Shown piece by piece: positions 41,029-50,210 of a DNA stretch of 64,000 bases. Where the stretch lies: NCBI GenBank assembly GCA_017404985.1, contig JAFRBK010000052.1, positions 62,001 to 126,000 on the forward strand. Reading direction: 5' to 3'. The notes below the pieces were generated by a model. It was not told where the DNA came from. It worked only from the letters and a program-made list of their open reading frames with translations, and did no database searches. A program made the translations under genes and the position numbers. Each line of letters starts with the position of its first letter. Within the stretch, counting starts at the first letter, position 1. Source of the stretch: Clostridia bacterium (GTDB lineage Bacteria > Bacillota > Clostridia > Christensenellales > Aristaeellaceae).

Positions 41029-43380
41029 GGGATCGGGCCTCCTTTCTGTTTTATTCTCGTTGGGGCCGCCGGCCGGGGAAACGGCGGCAGCCTTGTTCCG
41101 CAGGGGCTTATCGTGGGATGCGTCCCGGAGCCGGAAACGGTTCAGGCGCAGGGCATTCATACATACCGTGAAGCTGGAGAGGCTCATGGCCGCGGCACCG
41201 ACCATCGGGTTCATTTTCCAGGAGAACAGGCCGGCTGCCAGGGGAATGCAGACCGCATTATAGAAGAAGGCCCAGAACAGGTTCTCATGGATGTTCCGGA
41301 GGGTTGCCCTGGACAGGCGGATGGCCGCCGCCGCATCCGTGAGGGAGCTGTTCATCAGGACGATATCGGCGGAATCGATGGCCACGTCTGTTCCCGCGCC
41401 GATGGCGATGCCGGTGTCGGCCCGGGCCAGGGCCGGGGCGTCATTGATGCCGTCGCCGACCATGGCGACCTTTCCGCTTTGCTGCAGGGTCCGGATGACG
41501 GCTTCCTTCCCCTCAGGAAGCACGCCGGCCACCACTTCATCCACGCCTGCGGTGCGGCCGATGGCTTTTGCTGTCCGCTCATTATCACCCGTCAGCATGA
41601 CCACGCGGAGGCCCAGGCCCCGCAGCTGGCGGACCGCTTCCGCCGAGTCGGATTTGACGGTATCCGCCACGGCGATAATGCCGAGCAGCGACCCGTCCTC
41701 TTCAAAGAACAGAGGGGTTTTTCCCTGCTCCGAAAGCTGCTCCGCCAGGGCGGACAGTTCCCCGGGAACAACGGCAAGGGTGCGGATATAGGTTCCGCTT
41801 CCCCCGTGCAGCGTATGATCCCCAAGCGTGCCGGCCAATCCGTTTCCCGGCAGGGCGGAAAAACCGGACACCGGTTCAAGAACTATCTGCCGCGCAGCCG
41901 CTTCGGCAACGACGGCTTTCGCCAGCGGGTGCTCGCTCTTCTGTTCCAGGGCGGCGGCTTTGGAAAGCAATTCGGCCTCATCGTGCCCCGGCGCAGGGAA
42001 AAGATCGGTGACCTTCGGTTCCCCGGAGGTGATGGTCCCGGTCTTGTCCAGGGCGATGATCTGCGTTCTGCCGGTATTCTCCAGCGCTTCGCCCGTTTTG
42101 AACAGGATGCCGTTTTTCGCTCCCAGCCCGTTGCCGACCATGATGGCGACGGGGGTGGCCAGGCCCAGGGCACAGGGGCAGGAAATCACCAGCACGGAGA
42201 TAGCCCGGGCCAGCGCGAAGCTTACCGATTCCCCAGCGGCCAGCCAGCCGACAAGAACGACCAGGGAAATGCCGATGACCGCAGGAACAAAGACGGCGGA
42301 AACCCGGTCTGCGATCCGCGCAATCGGTGCCTTGGTGGCGGCTGCATCGGAGACCATGCGGATAATCTGCGCCAGGGCTGTGTCTTTGCCGACGCGCACC
42401 GCCCGGCAGACCAGATAGCCGGAGGTGTTGATCGTGGCCGCGCTGACGGGGTCGCCTTTTGCTTTGTCCACCGGGATGGATTCACCGGTCAGGGCTGCTT
42501 CGTTGACAGCGCTGCTGCCTTCCACCACTATTCCGTCTACCGGAATGCTTTCGCCGGGACGGACGGCAAAAAGGTCGCCGGCCTGAACGGTTTCAACCGG
42601 TACAACGGTTTCCTGCCCGTCCCGGAGCAGCACGGCGGTTTTCGGCGCCAGGCGCATCAGGCTTTTCAGCGCGTCCGTCGTCCGGCCTTTGGACCTGGCC
42701 TCGAGCATCTTGCCGACGGTAATCAGCGCCGGAATCATGGCCGCGGATTCAAAATAGAGCTGATTGTGATACAGATCCATGAGCTCCGCATTGGCGGCGC
42801 CGGCCGTGACCATGCCGCACATCCGGTAAAAGACGAAAAGGCTCCAGCCAAAGGAAACAGAGGAACCCAGGGCGACCAGGGTATCCATATTCGGCGCACC
42901 GTGCCGGAGCGAACGGAAACCGCTCACAAAGAACTGGCGATTGACGGCCATCACCGCTGCCGCCAGCAGCATCTGGGTCAGGGTCAGGCCCAGATGGTTA
43001 TGGACAAGCCAGGCGGGGAGCGGCCAGCTCCACATGTTATGGCCCATGGTTATATACATCAGCACCAGCAGAAAACCCAGCGACCATGCCAGCCGCTTTT
43101 TCAGCTTCGGGGTTTCCCGGTCCTTCAGGGCATCTTCCTCGGCGGCAAAGCTGCTTTCCGGGGCAGCTTCGGCTGCGCCAGCCCTTTTGAGACCGGCACT
43201 GTAGCCGGCTTTTTCCACGGCGCGGATAATGTCTGCCGGCGCGGCCGACCCCTCCACGCCCATGGAGTTGGTCAGCAGGCTGACGGAAACGGAGGTTACG
43301 CCCGGCACGCTGCCGACCGCCTTTTCAACCCTTGCCTGGCAGGCTGCGCAGCTCATTCCGGTTACCAGATACTGTTCCAT
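40819..43380 (-). CDS. copA: copper-exporting P1B-type ATPase CopA with N- and C-terminal HMA domains (copA-copZ in-frame fusion)
   Basis: An 853-residue Cu(I) pump. N-terminal HMA with GMSCAACQARV (about 8-18), eight membrane helices, actuator GES-type loop ALTGESIPVDK, the copper-site motif SCPCALGLATP (about 398), phosphorylation motif ALDKTGTITSG (about 443) and hinge VGDGINDAPALARAD (about 640). After the last helix comes about 30 residues of low-complexity linker (KAAAVSPAGGPNENK...), then a second HMA with GMMCSHCEANVKKAL (about 793). A C-terminal HMA is unusual for CopA. Linker DNA holds an AAAGGAGG and ATG, so it reads like an old copA-copZ intergenic gap. It follows csoR by 13 bases. 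Confidence 0.96.
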   Translation of the reverse strand: MEQYLVTGMSCAACQARVEKAVGSVPGVTSVSVSLLTNSMGVEGSAAPADIIRAVEKAGYSAGLKRAGAAEAAPESSFAAEEDALKDRETPKLKKRLAWSLGFLLVLMYITMGHNMWSWPLPAWLVHNHLGLTLTQMLLAAAVMAVNRQFFVSGFRSLRHGAPNMDTLVALGSSVSFGWSLFVFYRMCGMVTAGAANAELMDLYHNQLYFESAAMIPALITVGKMLEARSKGRTTDALKSLMRLAPKTAVLLRDGQETVVPVETVQAGDLFAVRPGESIPVDGIVVEGSSAVNEAALTGESIPVDKAKGDPVSAATINTSGYLVCRAVRVGKDTALAQIIRMVSDAAATKAPIARIADRVSAVFVPAVIGISLVVLVGWLAAGESVSFALARAISVLVISCPCALGLATPVAIMVGNGLGAKNGILFKTGEALENTGRTQIIALDKTGTITSGEPKVTDLFPAPGHDEAELLSKAAALEQKSEHPLAKAVVAEAAARQIVLEPVSGFSALPGNGLAGTLGDHTLHGGSGTYIRTLAVVPGELSALAEQLSEQGKTPLFFEEDGSLLGIIAVADTVKSDSAEAVRQLRGLGLRVVMLTGDNERTAKAIGRTAGVDEVVAGVLPEGKEAVIRTLQQSGKVAMVGDGINDAPALARADTGIAIGAGTDVAIDSADIVLMNSSLTDAAAAIRLSRATLRNIHENLFWAFFYNAVCIPLAAGLFSWKMNPMVGAAAMSLSSFTVCMNALRLNRFRLRDASHDKPLRNKAAAVSPAGGPNENKTERRPDPMTATVKIEGMMCSHCEANVKKALESLPFVENAEASHEQNQAVLTLSGPADAEAVKAVVEEKGYTFLGIA

Positions 43381-43393
43381 TGAGATTCCTTTC

Positions 43394-43717
43394 TTATTTC
43401 ATCAGCTTCTGAAGCATTTTGACAAAGTCGTCAATGGCTTCATCATTTCCGGCACGGATATCCTCTGCGACGCAGCTTTTGATATGGCAGGCCAGCAGCT
43501 CCTTGCTGAAGCTGTTCAGGGCGGCGGTAACGGCGGAAACCTGGACCAGGATCTCCGGGCACCAGGCATCATTTTCCACCATGGCCTGGATCCCGCGGAT
43601 TTGCCCTTCCGCGAGGCGCAGCCGCTTCAGCAGCGCCTTCTGCTCCTTCGGGCTCCTTTTCTTCTTTCGTGGTTCATTGCAGGGGCATTTTTTATCCTCT
43701 TTATCTTTCTCTTTCAT
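43394..43717 (-). CDS. csoR: copper-sensing repressor CsoR family
   Basis: A 107-residue all-helical DUF156 repressor. After a Lys-rich, Cys-containing N-terminal tail (about 1-24) come LLKRLRLAEGQIRGIQAMVEND (about 29-50), the first Cu(I) ligand WCPEILVQVSAV (Cys53) and LACHIKSCVAED (His78, Cys82), giving the C-H-C set of CsoR. Cu(I) binding should release it from the two operators upstream and open the csoR-copA operon. AAAGGA lies upstream of the ATG. Confidence 0.95.
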   Translation of the reverse strand: MKEKDKEDKKCPCNEPRKKKRSPKEQKALLKRLRLAEGQIRGIQAMVENDAWCPEILVQVSAVTAALNSFSKELLACHIKSCVAEDIRAGNDEAIDDFVKMLQKLMK

Positions 43718-43738
43718 ACAGCGGGTCCTTTCTTCAAA

Positions 43739-43795
43739 ATACCCCCATGGGGTATCTGACAGGGATAGTATATACCCCCGTGGGGTATCTGTCAA
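43739..43795 (-). promoter_or_regulatory. csoR-copA promoter with two CsoR operators
   Basis: On the minus strand TTGACA (43795-43790), 17 bases, TATACT (43772-43767). Operator 1, ATACCCCCGTGGGGTAT (43772-43788), fills the spacer almost exactly; operator 2, ATACCCCCATGGGGTAT (43739-43755), lies just downstream of the start site. Both match the GTACCCN-GGGGTAT-type pseudo-palindrome of CsoR sites, so copper-free repressor should block polymerase directly. Confidence 0.9.
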
Positions 43796-43823
43796 GAAGA
43801 AAACGGAATCCTGTTTTTCCCCC

Positions 43824-43853
43824 TTGTGAAAACCCCGGAGCCTATGGTATAAT
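43824..43853 (+). promoter_or_regulatory. promoter of the Na/Pi symporter gene
   Basis: TTGTGA (43824-43829), an 18-base spacer and TATAAT (43848-43853) preceded by TGG (extended -10). It gives a leader of about 75 bases. Confidence 0.65.
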
Positions 43854-43936
43854 CCGCCCGGAACAAAGAATGAAGGGGAACGGCAGGGGCGTTCCGGGAA
43901 CGCGAGAGGAAGCCTGCCGGCGGAAACGGGAAAACA

Positions 43937-45697
43937 ATGGAGATTTCGAACGTAATCAAGCTCCTCGGAGGCGTGGCGATGTTCCTGTTCGGAATGTCGC
44001 TGATGGGAGACGGGCTGAAGAAGGTGGCGGGCAATAAGCTCGAACTGATTCTGTACCGGCTTTCGAGCACGCCGCTGAGGGGCATTTTGCTTGGTACGGG
44101 CGTGACCGCGGTGATTCAGAGCTCCAGCGCCACCAGCGTGATGGTGGTCGGCTTTGTGAACTCCGGCATGATGCGGCTTCGCCAGGCAATTGCGGTGATC
44201 ATGGGCGCAGTCATCGGCACCAGCATTACCGGCTGGGTGATTTGCCTTTCGGGTGTGGGCGGCGACGGGGCGTCGGCGGCGCTGAAGCTGCTGAGCACGG
44301 AGTCCCTGAGTGCCATTACCGCGGTGGCGGGCATCCTGATGCGGATGGTCGGCAAAAAGAAGAGCATCCAGCATGCGGGAGACATCCTGATGGGATTTGC
44401 GGTGCTGATGTTCGGCATGAAATCCATGAGCACTGCGGTGGAAGACCTGCGGGACAATCAGACTTTCCTGAACCTGATGACCAATTTCAGCAATCCGCTT
44501 GTGGGCGTCCTGATCGGCGCGCTGTTTACGGCGGTGCTGCAGAGCGCATCCGCCTCCATCGGTATTCTGCAGGCCCTGTCCAACACCGGGGTGATTACCC
44601 TGGAGGCCGCTCTGCCGATGATCCTGGGCATCGCCATCGGCGCCTCAGTGCCGGTGCTGATTTCCGGCGTCGGTTCCGGGAAGGACGGGAAGCGGGCAGC
44701 GCTGTTCTACCTGGTGCTGGAAGTGATCCGGGTGGTGCTGTTTGCCACGGTGTTCTATACCCTGAATGCCATTCTGCATTTTTCCTTCATGGACAAAACG
44801 ATGAACATGTTCACCATTGCGCTGGCCAACACCCTGTTCCGCCTGTCGACGGTGCTGGTGCTGGCGCCCTTCATTCCGCTCTTCGAAAAGCTGATGAACC
44901 GGCTGATTCCGGACAGCCCGGATGACGAGGCGGAAACGGAGGACATGAACCGGCTGGAGGAACGTTTCCTTGCGTATCCGACGCTGGCGGTGGAGCAGAC
45001 CCGGCTGACCATCAACCAGATGGCGCGGCTGACCCGGAAATCCATGGAATGCGCGATCCGGCTGCTGGAGGACTACAGTGAAAAGGGGTTCCTGGAGGTT
45101 GAAACCCTGGAGAGCGTGGTGGACCGGTACGAGGACAAGATCGGCAGTTACCTGATGCGCCTGACGGGCCAGGAAATGACCGAAACCCAGAACCGGGCCG
45201 TCAGCCAGTATCTGCGGGCCATCACGGACCTGGAACGGATCAGCGACCATGCCCTGAATATTGCCGAACGGGCCCAGGAAATCCAGGAAAAGAACATTCA
45301 CTTCAGCGACAAGGGCACGAAGGAAATGCAGAACCTGGAAGCGGCGATCAGCGAGATTCTGGATATCACCTTTGAAAGCTTCCTGAACGACGACGCGGAA
45401 ACCGCCTGCCGGGTGGAACCACTGGAACAGGTCATCGACCGGATCTGCCGCAAGATGCGGGAGCGCCACACCGCCCGGCTGCAGAAAGGAAAATGCACCA
45501 TCGGCAACGGCTATGTCTTCAACGACCTGATTGCTGACTTTGAGCGGGTGTCCGACCACTGCTCGAATATCGCCATCGTGATTGTCGAACTGGAGGACAA
45601 CGCCATGGACGTGCACGAGCTCAGCGGCGCGATCAAGCAGGACCATACGCACCATTTCGAGGAGTATTTTGCCGAATTCCAGGCAAAATACCTGTAA
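43937..45697 (+). CDS. Na+/phosphate cotransporter family protein with PhoU-like domain
   Basis: 586 residues. The membrane part (about 1-310) has the two inverted Na/Pi repeats with VTAVIQSSSATSVMVVG (about 55-71) and LFTAVLQSASASIGIL (about 195-210), the QSSS/QSAS hallmark. The cytosolic C-terminus (about 345-580) is PhoU-like helices with TDLERISDHALNIAERAQEI and ADFERVSDHCSNIAIVIVE, each with a metal-binding ExxxD-type motif. It imports phosphate with Na+. Only a weak GGAAACGGGA lies before the ATG. No pst or pho gene is nearby. Confidence 0.93.
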   Translation: MEISNVIKLLGGVAMFLFGMSLMGDGLKKVAGNKLELILYRLSSTPLRGILLGTGVTAVIQSSSATSVMVVGFVNSGMMRLRQAIAVIMGAVIGTSITGWVICLSGVGGDGASAALKLLSTESLSAITAVAGILMRMVGKKKSIQHAGDILMGFAVLMFGMKSMSTAVEDLRDNQTFLNLMTNFSNPLVGVLIGALFTAVLQSASASIGILQALSNTGVITLEAALPMILGIAIGASVPVLISGVGSGKDGKRAALFYLVLEVIRVVLFATVFYTLNAILHFSFMDKTMNMFTIALANTLFRLSTVLVLAPFIPLFEKLMNRLIPDSPDDEAETEDMNRLEERFLAYPTLAVEQTRLTINQMARLTRKSMECAIRLLEDYSEKGFLEVETLESVVDRYEDKIGSYLMRLTGQEMTETQNRAVSQYLRAITDLERISDHALNIAERAQEIQEKNIHFSDKGTKEMQNLEAAISEILDITFESFLNDDAETACRVEPLEQVIDRICRKMRERHTARLQKGKCTIGNGYVFNDLIADFERVSDHCSNIAIVIVELEDNAMDVHELSGAIKQDHTHHFEEYFAEFQAKYL

Positions 45698-45716
45698 AAA
45701 GAAGTTTTTGTTCGCC

Positions 45717-45745
45717 TTGAATTGCCCCATGCCTGCTTTTATAAT
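45717..45745 (+). promoter_or_regulatory. promoter of the mrfAB operon
   Basis: TTGAAT (45717-45722), 17 bases, consensus TATAAT (45740-45745), about 50 bases before the mrfA ATG. No LexA-type box is evident. Confidence 0.7.
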
Positions 45746-45795
45746 ATAGAAGCAAACAGGACGGAAACGAAAAAGCAGGGCGGAGGGATGCGGCG

Positions 45796-48066
45796 ATGAA
45801 CGCAGCACAGCTGGCGGACCAGCTCAGACGCGACAACCATTTCATGAAAAATGTGACCCGGTGGGAGGTGCTGCCTGCCCGCCCGGCCAGGACGTTGCCT
45901 TTTCCTTCCGGCGTGGATGAACGGCTGAAGGCAGTGCTCGCCGCCCGGGGGATTCACCAGCTGTACACCCACCAGGTGCACAGCCTGGAAGCCGTGTCCC
46001 GGGGCGAGGACGTGGTGGTTGTGACGCCGACGGCCTCCGGGAAAACCATGTGCTATAACCTGCCTGTCCTTTCCGCCATCCTGAAGGATCCGGATGCCCG
46101 GGCCTTGTATCTTTTTCCCACAAAGGCCCTTTCGGCGGACCAGGTCAGCGAGCTCTATGAGATGATCGAGGAGACCGGCGCCGACATCAAAACCTATACA
46201 TATGACGGGGATACGCCGGCGGCGGCCCGGAAGGCAGTGCGCCAGGCAGGGCATATTGTGGTGACCAATCCGGACATGCTGCATTCCGGAATTCTGCCCC
46301 ACCACACCAAGTGGGTCAAACTGTTTGAAAACCTGAAATATATCGTGATCGATGAGATACACAGTTACCGCGGCGTTTTCGGGAGCAACCTGGCGAACGT
46401 GCTGCGGCGGCTGATGCGGCTTTGCGATTTTTACGGAAGCCATCCGCAGTTCATTCTCTGCAGCGCGACGATCGCCAATCCGGCGGAGCTCGCGCAGACG
46501 CTGACCGGCCGGCCGGTGACGTTGGTGGACGACAACGGCGCGCCCATGGGCGAGCGGCACTTCGTCTTCTACAACCCGCCGGTGGTGAACCGGCAGCTGG
46601 GCATCCGGGAGGGGAGCATTCCCGTGACCCGCTTCATCTCCGGGCTTCTGCTGAAAAACGGTATTCAGGCGATCACCTTTGCCCGGAGCCGGCTGACGGT
46701 GGAAGTGCTGACCCGGTACCTGAAGGATATGGTTCGGGACCCGCTGGGGAACGCGGGCCGGGTCCGCGGATACCGGGGAGGCTATCTGCCCCGGGAGCGG
46801 CGGGAAATTGAGCGCGGCCTCCGGGCAGGGCAGGTGGACGCCGTGGTGTCCACCAACGCGCTGGAGCTGGGCATCGATATCGGCGCGTTGGACGCCTGCG
46901 TGATGTGCGGCTATCCGGGAACGATTGCCAGCGCGTGGCAGCAGGCCGGCCGGGCGGGCCGCCGGAAGGGGACGAGCCTGATTTTCTTTGTGGCGTCTTC
47001 GGCGGCGATTGACCAGTACATTGTGAACCATCCGGATTATTTCCTGCACAAAAGCCCGGAGAATGCCCTGCTGAATCCGGACAACCTGTATATCCTGCTG
47101 AGCCACTTCAAGTGCTCCGCCTTCGAGCTTCCCTTTGCCGACGGGGAAGCCTTCGGCAACGCGCCGGGCGCGGAGGAACTGAAGGAATACCTGAGCGACG
47201 CGGGAATCCTGCACCACGTGGAGGGAAAATACCACTGGAGCGCCGAGGATTTCCCCGCCAGTGAAATCAGCCTGCGGTCCGCCGCATCGGAAAATTTCAT
47301 TATTACAGACATCACCGATCCGGCCAACCACCGGGTGATCGGGGAGATGGACCGCTTTACCGCGCCGATGCTTTTGCATGAGAACGCGATCTACATGCAC
47401 GAAGGCAGGCAGTACCAGGTCGAGAAGTTGGATTTCGACGCCTGCAAGGCCTTCGTCCGCACCGTGGAAACCGGCTATTATACCGACGCGGACCTGAACA
47501 TCAACCTGAGCCTGCTGGATATAGAAAAGGAAGAGCCGTTTGCGGGGACTGCGTCGGCCGCGCTGGGCGAGATCAAGGTGACCGCCCTGGTGACCATGTT
47601 TAAAAAAATCCGCTTCGATACCCATGAAACCCTGGGCTTCGGCCACGTGCGCCTGCCGGAGACGGACATGCATACCACGGCCGCCTGGTGGACGCTGCCG
47701 GACAGGCTGGCAGCTTCCTTTTCCAGCGATACGCTGAAAAACGGCATGATGGGAATCGCCAACCTGCTGCGGATCGTCTGCCCGCTGTATCTGATGTGCG
47801 GGCCGCAGGATATCGCCGTGGTATACCAGGTCAAGAGCCCGCTGACGGACAAGCCGACCCTGATTCTGTACGACAACTGCCCGGGAGGCATCGGGCTGGC
47901 CCTGAAGGCTTTCGGCATGCGGGACGTGCTGCTGGGAAAGGCCCTGCAGGTGGCGGAGGACTGCCCCTGTGAATACGGCTGCCCCTCCTGCGTTGGCCCG
48001 GTGGGCGAGATCGGGGAGGATGGCAAGAAGACGGCCATCCGCCTGCTGAGGGAGCTGACGAAATGA
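45796..48066 (+). CDS. mrfA: DEAD/DEAH-box DNA helicase MrfA (YprA family)
   Basis: A 756-residue SF2 helicase with a C-terminal DUF1998 domain. Walker A VTPTASGKTMC (about 77-87), Walker B VIDEIHSY (about 184-191), motif III SATIANP (about 223-229), motif VI QQAGRAGRRKG. DUF1998 ends in a Cys4 site, EDCPCEYGCPSCVGP (about 720-734). In B. subtilis MrfA with MrfB removes mitomycin C lesions independently of UvrABC. GGAGGG lies 8 bases before the ATG. It overlaps mrfB by 4 bases. Confidence 0.95.
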   Translation: MNAAQLADQLRRDNHFMKNVTRWEVLPARPARTLPFPSGVDERLKAVLAARGIHQLYTHQVHSLEAVSRGEDVVVVTPTASGKTMCYNLPVLSAILKDPDARALYLFPTKALSADQVSELYEMIEETGADIKTYTYDGDTPAAARKAVRQAGHIVVTNPDMLHSGILPHHTKWVKLFENLKYIVIDEIHSYRGVFGSNLANVLRRLMRLCDFYGSHPQFILCSATIANPAELAQTLTGRPVTLVDDNGAPMGERHFVFYNPPVVNRQLGIREGSIPVTRFISGLLLKNGIQAITFARSRLTVEVLTRYLKDMVRDPLGNAGRVRGYRGGYLPRERREIERGLRAGQVDAVVSTNALELGIDIGALDACVMCGYPGTIASAWQQAGRAGRRKGTSLIFFVASSAAIDQYIVNHPDYFLHKSPENALLNPDNLYILLSHFKCSAFELPFADGEAFGNAPGAEELKEYLSDAGILHHVEGKYHWSAEDFPASEISLRSAASENFIITDITDPANHRVIGEMDRFTAPMLLHENAIYMHEGRQYQVEKLDFDACKAFVRTVETGYYTDADLNINLSLLDIEKEEPFAGTASAALGEIKVTALVTMFKKIRFDTHETLGFGHVRLPETDMHTTAAWWTLPDRLAASFSSDTLKNGMMGIANLLRIVCPLYLMCGPQDIAVVYQVKSPLTDKPTLILYDNCPGGIGLALKAFGMRDVLLGKALQVAEDCPCEYGCPSCVGPVGEIGEDGKKTAIRLLRELTK

Positions 48067-49211
48067 ACCTGCGGGACAAGCTGAGAGCGGTGGGCGGGGA
48101 ACCCGGCAAGACCGCCCGGCCGCAGCGGGAACAGAGCGAAGACTGCCGCCACTTTGCGGTATACCGCCCGCTGGAGGAGTTTCCGGGCGCGGAGGGTCTG
48201 ACCGGGGAAACCCTGAGCCTGATGACGGAAAAGGAAATGCCGGAGAACCTGGATCCCCGGAAAATCCTGTATCTGGATACGGAAACCACCGGCCTGGGCG
48301 GAAGCGGCAGCGTGGCTTTTCTGGTGGGGATGGGCTACCTGACAGAGGACCGCTTTGAGGTGCACCAGTTTCTGATGCGGGATTATCCGGAGGAACCGCA
48401 TCTTCTGCGGCATGTGGCTGCGGGGCTGGGCAAGTTTGAAGCGGTCTGCACGTTTAACGGGGCGGCCTTCGACATTCCGCTGCTGGAAAGCCGTTTTCTG
48501 ATGAACCGGATGGATCGGAGCTGCCTGGAAATGCCCCATCTGGACCTTTTGCACCTGTGCCGCCGGCTGTGGAAACTGCGGCTCGGGCGGTGTAACCTGG
48601 GGCGCCTGGAGGAAGTGATCCTGGGCAGGCCGCGGGAAGAGGACCTGCCGGGCAGCGAGGTGCCGGCAAGGTATTTTGCTTATCTGAAAACAAGGCAGGA
48701 AGAACTGCTGAAGGATGTGCTGGAACACAACGCGCAGGACATCGCCTCCCTTTGCGTGCTGCTGAACCACATGGCGTACCTGTATCTGCATCCGGAAAAA
48801 ATCGCCTTCAGCGAGGACGTCTACTCCATGGGACGGGCGCTGGAAAAAACCAGGCATCCGGAGGAAGCGCGGCGCTGCTACACGCTGGCCCGGGAAGGCC
48901 GGATGGGGACGGACGCGGGCCGCGCCCTGGCCGCCAGCCACCGGCGGAGCGGAGAGCGGGAGGAAGCGGCCCGGGTCTGGCGGGAAATGATCGCCTGCCG
49001 CCAGGGCGGCGCGGAGCCCTATATCGAGCTCGCCAAGTATGAGGAACATGTCCGGAAGGACCCGGCGGCGGCGCTCCGGCTGACGGAACAGGCCCTGGCG
49101 CTGCTCAGCGAGCCGGGGCTGGAAAACGGCTTTGCTGTACAAGAAGCCAAAAATGAGGTACAATACCGCTATCAACGGCTGAAACGCAAGCTGAAGGAGC
49201 AGAGACCATGA
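48063..49211 (+). CDS. mrfB: MrfB (YprB) 3'-5' exonuclease, DnaQ-like, with TPR-like tail
   Basis: 382 residues. N-terminal DEDD exonuclease (about 65-240): ILYLDTETTGLGG (Asp/Glu), CTFNGAAFDIPLLESRF (Asp) and VLEHNAQDIASL with His and the final Asp, so the catalytic set is present. A C-terminal helical region (about 260-375) has repeated A/R/E-rich helices resembling TPRs. It pairs with the helicase MrfA in interstrand or bulky-adduct repair. Its stop overlaps the start of the next gene (ATGA), so the TPR protein belongs to the same unit. Confidence 0.93.
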   Translation: MNLRDKLRAVGGEPGKTARPQREQSEDCRHFAVYRPLEEFPGAEGLTGETLSLMTEKEMPENLDPRKILYLDTETTGLGGSGSVAFLVGMGYLTEDRFEVHQFLMRDYPEEPHLLRHVAAGLGKFEAVCTFNGAAFDIPLLESRFLMNRMDRSCLEMPHLDLLHLCRRLWKLRLGRCNLGRLEEVILGRPREEDLPGSEVPARYFAYLKTRQEELLKDVLEHNAQDIASLCVLLNHMAYLYLHPEKIAFSEDVYSMGRALEKTRHPEEARRCYTLAREGRMGTDAGRALAASHRRSGEREEAARVWREMIACRQGGAEPYIELAKYEEHVRKDPAAALRLTEQALALLSEPGLENGFAVQEAKNEVQYRYQRLKRKLKEQRP

Positions 49212-50206
49212 GTTTTATGACGGGAATCAAGGCCAACAAGGCCTACAGGCTGCAGAAAAGCGGCGCGACGGAAGAGGCAAAACGCCTGTATGATGAATGC
49301 TTTGCCGAAGGGCTGAACGACGCACGGTATGTGCTGTCCTACGCCCTGCTGATGATCCGGGACGGGGAATACCAGCGGGCGAAGGAATTTCTGGTGAAGC
49401 ACCAGAAGGCGCCGGGCATGACCGGAGAGCAGCGGGTCAACCTGCTGGTGGATTACGCGGCGTGCTGCTTCCGCCTCGGGGACCTGGACAAGGGGATCAG
49501 CACCCTGGAACAGCAGTTCCGGAAAGGCGAAACCGGCCTGATTTACCAGACGCTGGGATACCTGTATGTGGAAAAATACGACGCGGCGAAAAAACCAGAC
49601 TTCGCGGCGGAGCGCGCAGCGGCAGAAGCGGAGACAGCGGCCGCGGAGACTGCGGCGGCAGAAACCGGGGATACGGCCACGGAGACACCGGCAGATGAAG
49701 CCGGGGATACCGCCGGAGAGACGCCGGCGGAAGAAACCGTGGACCAGACCGCGGAGGGGGCCGGAAACAAGGCCGCAGAGGATGGCGGCACGGCCGCGGA
49801 AGCGCCCGGGGAGGAATCCGGCCCGGCGGCGGCTTCCGCACCGGAAGAAAAGCAGCTGACACCGGAAGAAGAATGGAACGCCGGCGTGGAGAAGGCGGAA
49901 GCTTTCCTGCAGAAAGCCGTGGAATACGATGACGAGGACGCGATCTGCCTGGACAACATGGGGCAGTTTCTCTATCGGGTGAAGGAGGATAAAGCGGCGG
50001 CGAAACCTTACTTCGAGAAGGCGCTGGCGATCAAGGACACCCAGATTGATACCCTGTATTTCCTTTCCCGTTATGACGAGGAAGCCGGGGACAGGGCAGC
50101 GGCTGTCGCAAAACTCGAAAAGGCGCTGACCGGGCGGTTCTCACCGCTGAATTATCTGACGAAGGACATGGCGGAGCAGGAAATTGCCCGGCTGAAGGGA
50201 GAATAA
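49208..50206 (+). CDS. tetratricopeptide-repeat protein with long acidic Ala/Glu/Thr-rich insert
   Basis: 332 residues. TPR-like helices at the N-terminus (about 5-120: AKRLYDECFAEGLNDARYVLSYALL, EYQRAKEFLVKHQ) and C-terminus (about 225-325: EKAEAFLQKAVEYDDEDAICLDN, KPYFEKALAIKD). Between them lies about 90 residues of low-complexity Ala/Glu/Thr/Pro (roughly 49608-49850), probably disordered. Function unknown; TPRs scaffold proteins. Coupled to mrfB by ATGA overlap and followed 4 bases later by lepB. No signal peptide. It may serve either the repair or the secretion gene next to it. Confidence 0.8.
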   Translation: MSFMTGIKANKAYRLQKSGATEEAKRLYDECFAEGLNDARYVLSYALLMIRDGEYQRAKEFLVKHQKAPGMTGEQRVNLLVDYAACCFRLGDLDKGISTLEQQFRKGETGLIYQTLGYLYVEKYDAAKKPDFAAERAAAEAETAAAETAAAETGDTATETPADEAGDTAGETPAEETVDQTAEGAGNKAAEDGGTAAEAPGEESGPAAASAPEEKQLTPEEEWNAGVEKAEAFLQKAVEYDDEDAICLDNMGQFLYRVKEDKAAAKPYFEKALAIKDTQIDTLYFLSRYDEEAGDRAAAVAKLEKALTGRFSPLNYLTKDMAEQEIARLKGE

Positions 50207-50210
50207 GACG

